Of a DNA stretch of 7,742 nucleotides, positions 5,065 through 7,742 are shown piece after piece. Made by a program: the position numbers and the translations under genes. The notes beneath the pieces were generated by a model, which did not search any database, had not been told where the DNA came from, and was given only the letters and a program-made list of their open reading frames with translations. Source of the DNA: an uncultured Alistipes sp. (GTDB lineage Bacteria; Bacteroidota; Bacteroidia; Bacteroidales; Rikenellaceae); the NCBI GenBank assembly GCA_949840605.1, contig CATKXN010000128.1, positions 1 through 7,742 on the forward strand, in the 5' to 3' direction. Within the stretch, counting starts at the first letter, position 1; every line of letters begins with the position of its first letter.

Positions 5065-6986
5065 AATTCTTCCACTTCCCGGAGCCATGCCGCCGCCGAG
5101 GCGTCGGAGGGCATGCGCCAGTCGCCGCGGGGCGAGAGCGAAACGGTGCCGACTTTCGGACCGTCGGGCATGGCCGAGCGTTTGAATTGTTGGGTGAAGA
5201 AACGGCGGACGAAGACCGTGAGCCATTTCAGGATGGTCGTGCGGTCGTAGCTCCCCTCGAAGGCCTGTTCGGCCAGCAGCAGGATTTTCGCCGGGCCGTA
5301 ACCCGCGCGCAGGAAATTGTAGAGGAAAAAGTCGTGGAGCTCGTAGGGTCCCACGAGGTCTTCGGTCTTTTGGGCGATTTTCCCTTCGGCGTCGGCCGGA
5401 AGCAGTTCGGGGCTGACCGGCGTGTCGATGATGTCCAGCAGCGTGGCGCGCGTTGCGGCGTCTCGCTCCGTGTCGGCCGCCCATTTCACGAGGTGGCGCA
5501 CCAGCGTCTTGGGAACCGAGGCGTTGACGCCGTACATCGACATCTGGTCGCCGTTGTAGGTCGCCCAGCCCAGGGCCAGTTCCGACAGGTCGCCCGTGCC
5601 GACCACCAGACCGCCCTCCATGTTGGCCACGTCCATCAGTATCTGCGTGCGTTCGCGGGCCTGGGCGTTCTCATAGGCCGCGCCCCGGTCGTCGGGGGCG
5701 AGACCGATGTCCTTGAAGTGCTGCGTGCAGGCGTCGCGGATGGGGATTTCGCGGATCGTGACGCCCAGTCCGCGCATCAGTTCCAGCGCGTTGTTGTAGG
5801 TGCGGTCGGTGGTGCCGAAGCCCGGCATCGTGATGCCGATGATCCCGGCGCGGTCCATGTTCAGGAAATCGAACGTGCGGGCCGTCACGAGCAGCGCGAG
5901 GGTCGAATCCAGCCCGCCCGAGATGCCGACGACGGCTTTCCCGGCGCGGGTGTGGATCATCCGCTGCGCCAGTCCGTGCGACTGTATCCGGAAAATCTCC
6001 TCGCAGCGTTCGCTGCGGTGCGCCTCGTCCTTCGGGACGAACGGCATCGGGTCGATGTCGCGGTCGAGGACCACGCCCCGGAGCCCTTCGGGAATCTCCA
6101 TTTCGATCACGGTGTTCTCCGTCGCCCCTTCGTTCATGCGGAACGAGGTGTTGCGGCGGCGTTCGAACGCCAGCCGTTCCAGGTCCACGTCGGCGACGAC
6201 CAGCTGCTCCTCGGGCGAGAACCGCTCGGCTTCGCGCAGGATCGTGCCGTTCTCGGCGATGAGGGCGTTGCCCGCGAACACGAGGTCGGTGGTGGATTCG
6301 CCGAAGCCCGCCGAGCAGTAGACGTAGGCCGCGATCGTGCGGGCCGACTGCTGGGCGACCAGCTGCCGCAGGTAGGCGTGCTTGCCCGCCGACTCGGGCG
6401 AGGCCGAGAGGTTGAAGATCACCTTCGCGCCGTTGAGCGCCGTCTGCGACGAGGGCGGCACGGCGGTCCAGAGGTCTTCGCAGAGCTCGACGCCGAACTC
6501 CGCGCCGTTGACCTCGAACGTGAGGTCGGCGCCGAAGTCGGCCTGCTGGCCCGCGACGGCGATGTGTTCGTCCGAAATCCCGGCTCCCGAGGCGAACCAG
6601 CGGGTTTCGTAGAATTCGCCGTAGTTCGGGATGTAGGTCTTGGGCACCACGCCCAGCACCCGGCCCTGCGTGAAGACCACGGCGCAGTTGTAGAGCGCCG
6701 ACCCGTGGCGCAGGGGCGCTCCGGCGATCAGCGTGAGGGGGAGTTTGCGCGTGGCGCGCACGAGGCGTTCCAGCGCTTCGTCGGCAGCGTCGAGCAGCGT
6801 CGGCTGCAGCACGAGGTCGCCGCACGTGTAGGCCGTCACGCCCAGTTCGGGGAACGCCGCGATCTCGACGCCCCGCCGGGCGGCCTCTTCGGCCAGCGAC
6901 GCCATACGCTCGGCGTTGTAGTCGCAGTCGCCGACCCGCACGTGGGGGATCGCCGCGGCTACTTTCAGGAAACCGAAATTATCCAT
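5061..6986 (-). CDS. nadE: Glutamine-dependent NAD+ synthase
   Basis: This 641-residue two-domain enzyme catalyses the last step of NAD+ synthesis: nicotinic acid adenine dinucleotide is adenylated and then amidated with ammonia drawn from glutamine. The N-terminal nitrilase-like glutaminase domain (about 1-290) has the full Glu-Lys-Cys triad: Glu47 in FPELG, Lys116 in PKTYIPNYGEFYE and Cys169 in ELCEDLW. The C-terminal synthetase domain (about 320-641) carries the pyrophosphate loop SGGLDS (356-361) and GTGDLSELALGW (463-474). Length suits the large glutaminase-fused form, as in Mycobacterium, rather than the short ammonia-dependent one. The ATG at 6986 gives the expected MDNFGFLKVAAAIP just before the first strand. 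It follows pepT by 13 nt and overlaps the DUF4923-like gene by 4 nt. A very long antisense reading frame lies opposite but is not a gene. Confidence 0.97.
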   Translation of the reverse strand: MDNFGFLKVAAAIPHVRVGDCDYNAERMASLAEEAARRGVEIAAFPELGVTAYTCGDLVLQPTLLDAADEALERLVRATRKLPLTLIAGAPLRHGSALYNCAVVFTQGRVLGVVPKTYIPNYGEFYETRWFASGAGISDEHIAVAGQQADFGADLTFEVNGAEFGVELCEDLWTAVPPSSQTALNGAKVIFNLSASPESAGKHAYLRQLVAQQSARTIAAYVYCSAGFGESTTDLVFAGNALIAENGTILREAERFSPEEQLVVADVDLERLAFERRRNTSFRMNEGATENTVIEMEIPEGLRGVVLDRDIDPMPFVPKDEAHRSERCEEIFRIQSHGLAQRMIHTRAGKAVVGISGGLDSTLALLVTARTFDFLNMDRAGIIGITMPGFGTTDRTYNNALELMRGLGVTIREIPIRDACTQHFKDIGLAPDDRGAAYENAQARERTQILMDVANMEGGLVVGTGDLSELALGWATYNGDQMSMYGVNASVPKTLVRHLVKWAADTERDAATRATLLDIIDTPVSPELLPADAEGKIAQKTEDLVGPYELHDFFLYNFLRAGYGPAKILLLAEQAFEGSYDRTTILKWLTVFVRRFFTQQFKRSAMPDGPKVGTVSLSPRGDWRMPSDASAAAWLREVEEL

Positions 6987-6999
6987 ACGCGTCGTCGCT

Positions 7000-7742
7000 T
7001 TATTCGCACCACAGCTGCGCCAGGTTCAGGATCACCTGCTGGGCCTTGCGCATCGTCGTGAGCGAGCAGTATTCGAACTTGCCGTGGAAATTCATGCCCC
7101 CGGTGAAGAGGTTGGGACACGGCAGGCCCATGAACGAGAGGCGTGCGCCGTCGGTGCCGCCGCGGATGGGCCGCACGAGGGGCTTCACGCCCGCCGTCTC
7201 CATCGCCTGCAGCGCCTTGTCGATCACCTGCGGATGCGGCTCGACCATCTTGCGCATGTTGAAGTACTGGTCTTTGAGCGTGAGCGTCAGCACCTCGTCG
7301 CCGTATTTCTTTTTCAGCAGGTCGACGCACGCCCACATGAAAACCTTCTTCTGCTCGAACTTGTCGGCGTCGTGGTCGCGGATGATGTAGCTCAGCGATG
7401 CCTTCTCCACCGTGCCGTTCACGCCGACGCAGTGGTAGAAACCTTCGTAACCCTCGGTGTACTGCGGACGCTCGGCGGCGGGCAGCAGCGTCTGCAGCTC
7501 GCACGCCACGTCGATGGCGTTGATCATCTTCGACTTGGCGTATCCCGGATGGACGTTGCGGCCCTGAATCTCGATTTTGGCGCTCGCGGCGTTGAAGTTC
7601 TCGTATTCCAGCTCGCCCTCCATGCCGCCGTCGACCGTGTATGCGAAATCGGCGCCGAAAGCCTTCACGTCGAAGAAATCCACGCCCCGGCCCACCTCTT
7701 CGTCGGGCGTGAAGCCGATGCGGATCTTGCCGTGCTTCACTT
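7000..7742 (-). CDS. pepT: Peptidase T (tripeptide aminopeptidase), C-terminal part
   Basis: About 247 residues of an M20-family zinc peptidase; the 5' part, roughly 160 residues, lies beyond the right edge. Compared with E. coli PepT, the visible part has the acidic pair in FTPDEEVGRG (catalytic and metal-binding Glu), the metal-ligand Asp in TVDGGMEGELEYENFNAA, the dimerisation/lid region with NVHPGYAKSKM, and the conserved IRGGTDGARLSFMGLPCPN and FTGGMNFHGKFE, whose last His is a zinc ligand. The first metal ligands (His78 and Asp140 of E. coli) fall outside. The enzyme removes the N-terminal residue of tripeptides in the cytosol. A GTG at 7740 is an internal valine, not the start. It is the first visible gene of the operon with nadE; its promoter is outside the window. 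Confidence 0.96.
   Translation of the reverse strand, partial: VKHGKIRIGFTPDEEVGRGVDFFDVKAFGADFAYTVDGGMEGELEYENFNAASAKIEIQGRNVHPGYAKSKMINAIDVACELQTLLPAAERPQYTEGYEGFYHCVGVNGTVEKASLSYIIRDHDADKFEQKKVFMWACVDLLKKKYGDEVLTLTLKDQYFNMRKMVEPHPQVIDKALQAMETAGVKPLVRPIRGGTDGARLSFMGLPCPNLFTGGMNFHGKFEYCSLTTMRKAQQVILNLAQLWCE

Noticed and set aside
5187..7061. A 624-codon open frame on the plus strand, opposite nadE
   Set aside because: It lies fully antisense to nadE, whose frame carries an intact glutaminase triad and synthetase motifs. Its translation has low-complexity composition (rich in R, G, V, A, H) with no recognisable domain. Long antisense frames are common in GC-rich genes with strong codon bias.

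Overview
The window comes from a GC-rich member of the Bacteroidales, most likely Alistipes or another Rikenellaceae. Three things point there: the protein types (b558-type succinate dehydrogenase membrane subunit, Bacteroidetes-type SdhA N-terminus, a DUF4923-like exported protein), promoters of the Bacteroidetes form TTG-N19-TAnnTTTG, and A/T-rich start regions mostly without Shine-Dalgarno sequences. The genus is inferred from overall impression, not from a search.

Layout. Positions 1-944 (minus strand) hold the start of the succinate dehydrogenase/fumarate reductase operon: sdhC, then the first 70 codons of sdhA, which runs off the left edge. A well-formed promoter for it lies at 1007-1036. 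Positions 1077-2463 (plus strand) hold 5-formyltetrahydrofolate cyclo-ligase and a cytosolic patatin-like lipase. Positions 2464-2851 lie between convergent genes and contain the most interesting object: a probable independent small RNA gene on the minus strand, with a consensus promoter (2628-2657), a hairpin-rich body, and a 12-bp GC-rich terminal helix followed by a U-tract. The strong gdhA terminator is also there (2784-2817). Positions 2852-4207 (minus) hold the class I glutamate dehydrogenase gdhA with its own promoter. Positions 4383-4409 are a terminator that closes the next minus-strand operon. Positions 4459-7742 (minus) hold, in transcription order, pepT (5' end outside the window), nadE and a secreted DUF4923-like protein. 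pepT and nadE are 13 nt apart; nadE and the last gene overlap by 4 nt.

Taken together this is mostly core metabolism: succinate/fumarate respiration, folate one-carbon recycling, ammonium assimilation, glutamine-dependent NAD+ synthesis and tripeptide breakdown. I saw no mobile element, CRISPR array, tRNA or rRNA. No new multi-gene system is visible. The candidate small RNA downstream of gdhA is the feature most worth following up.
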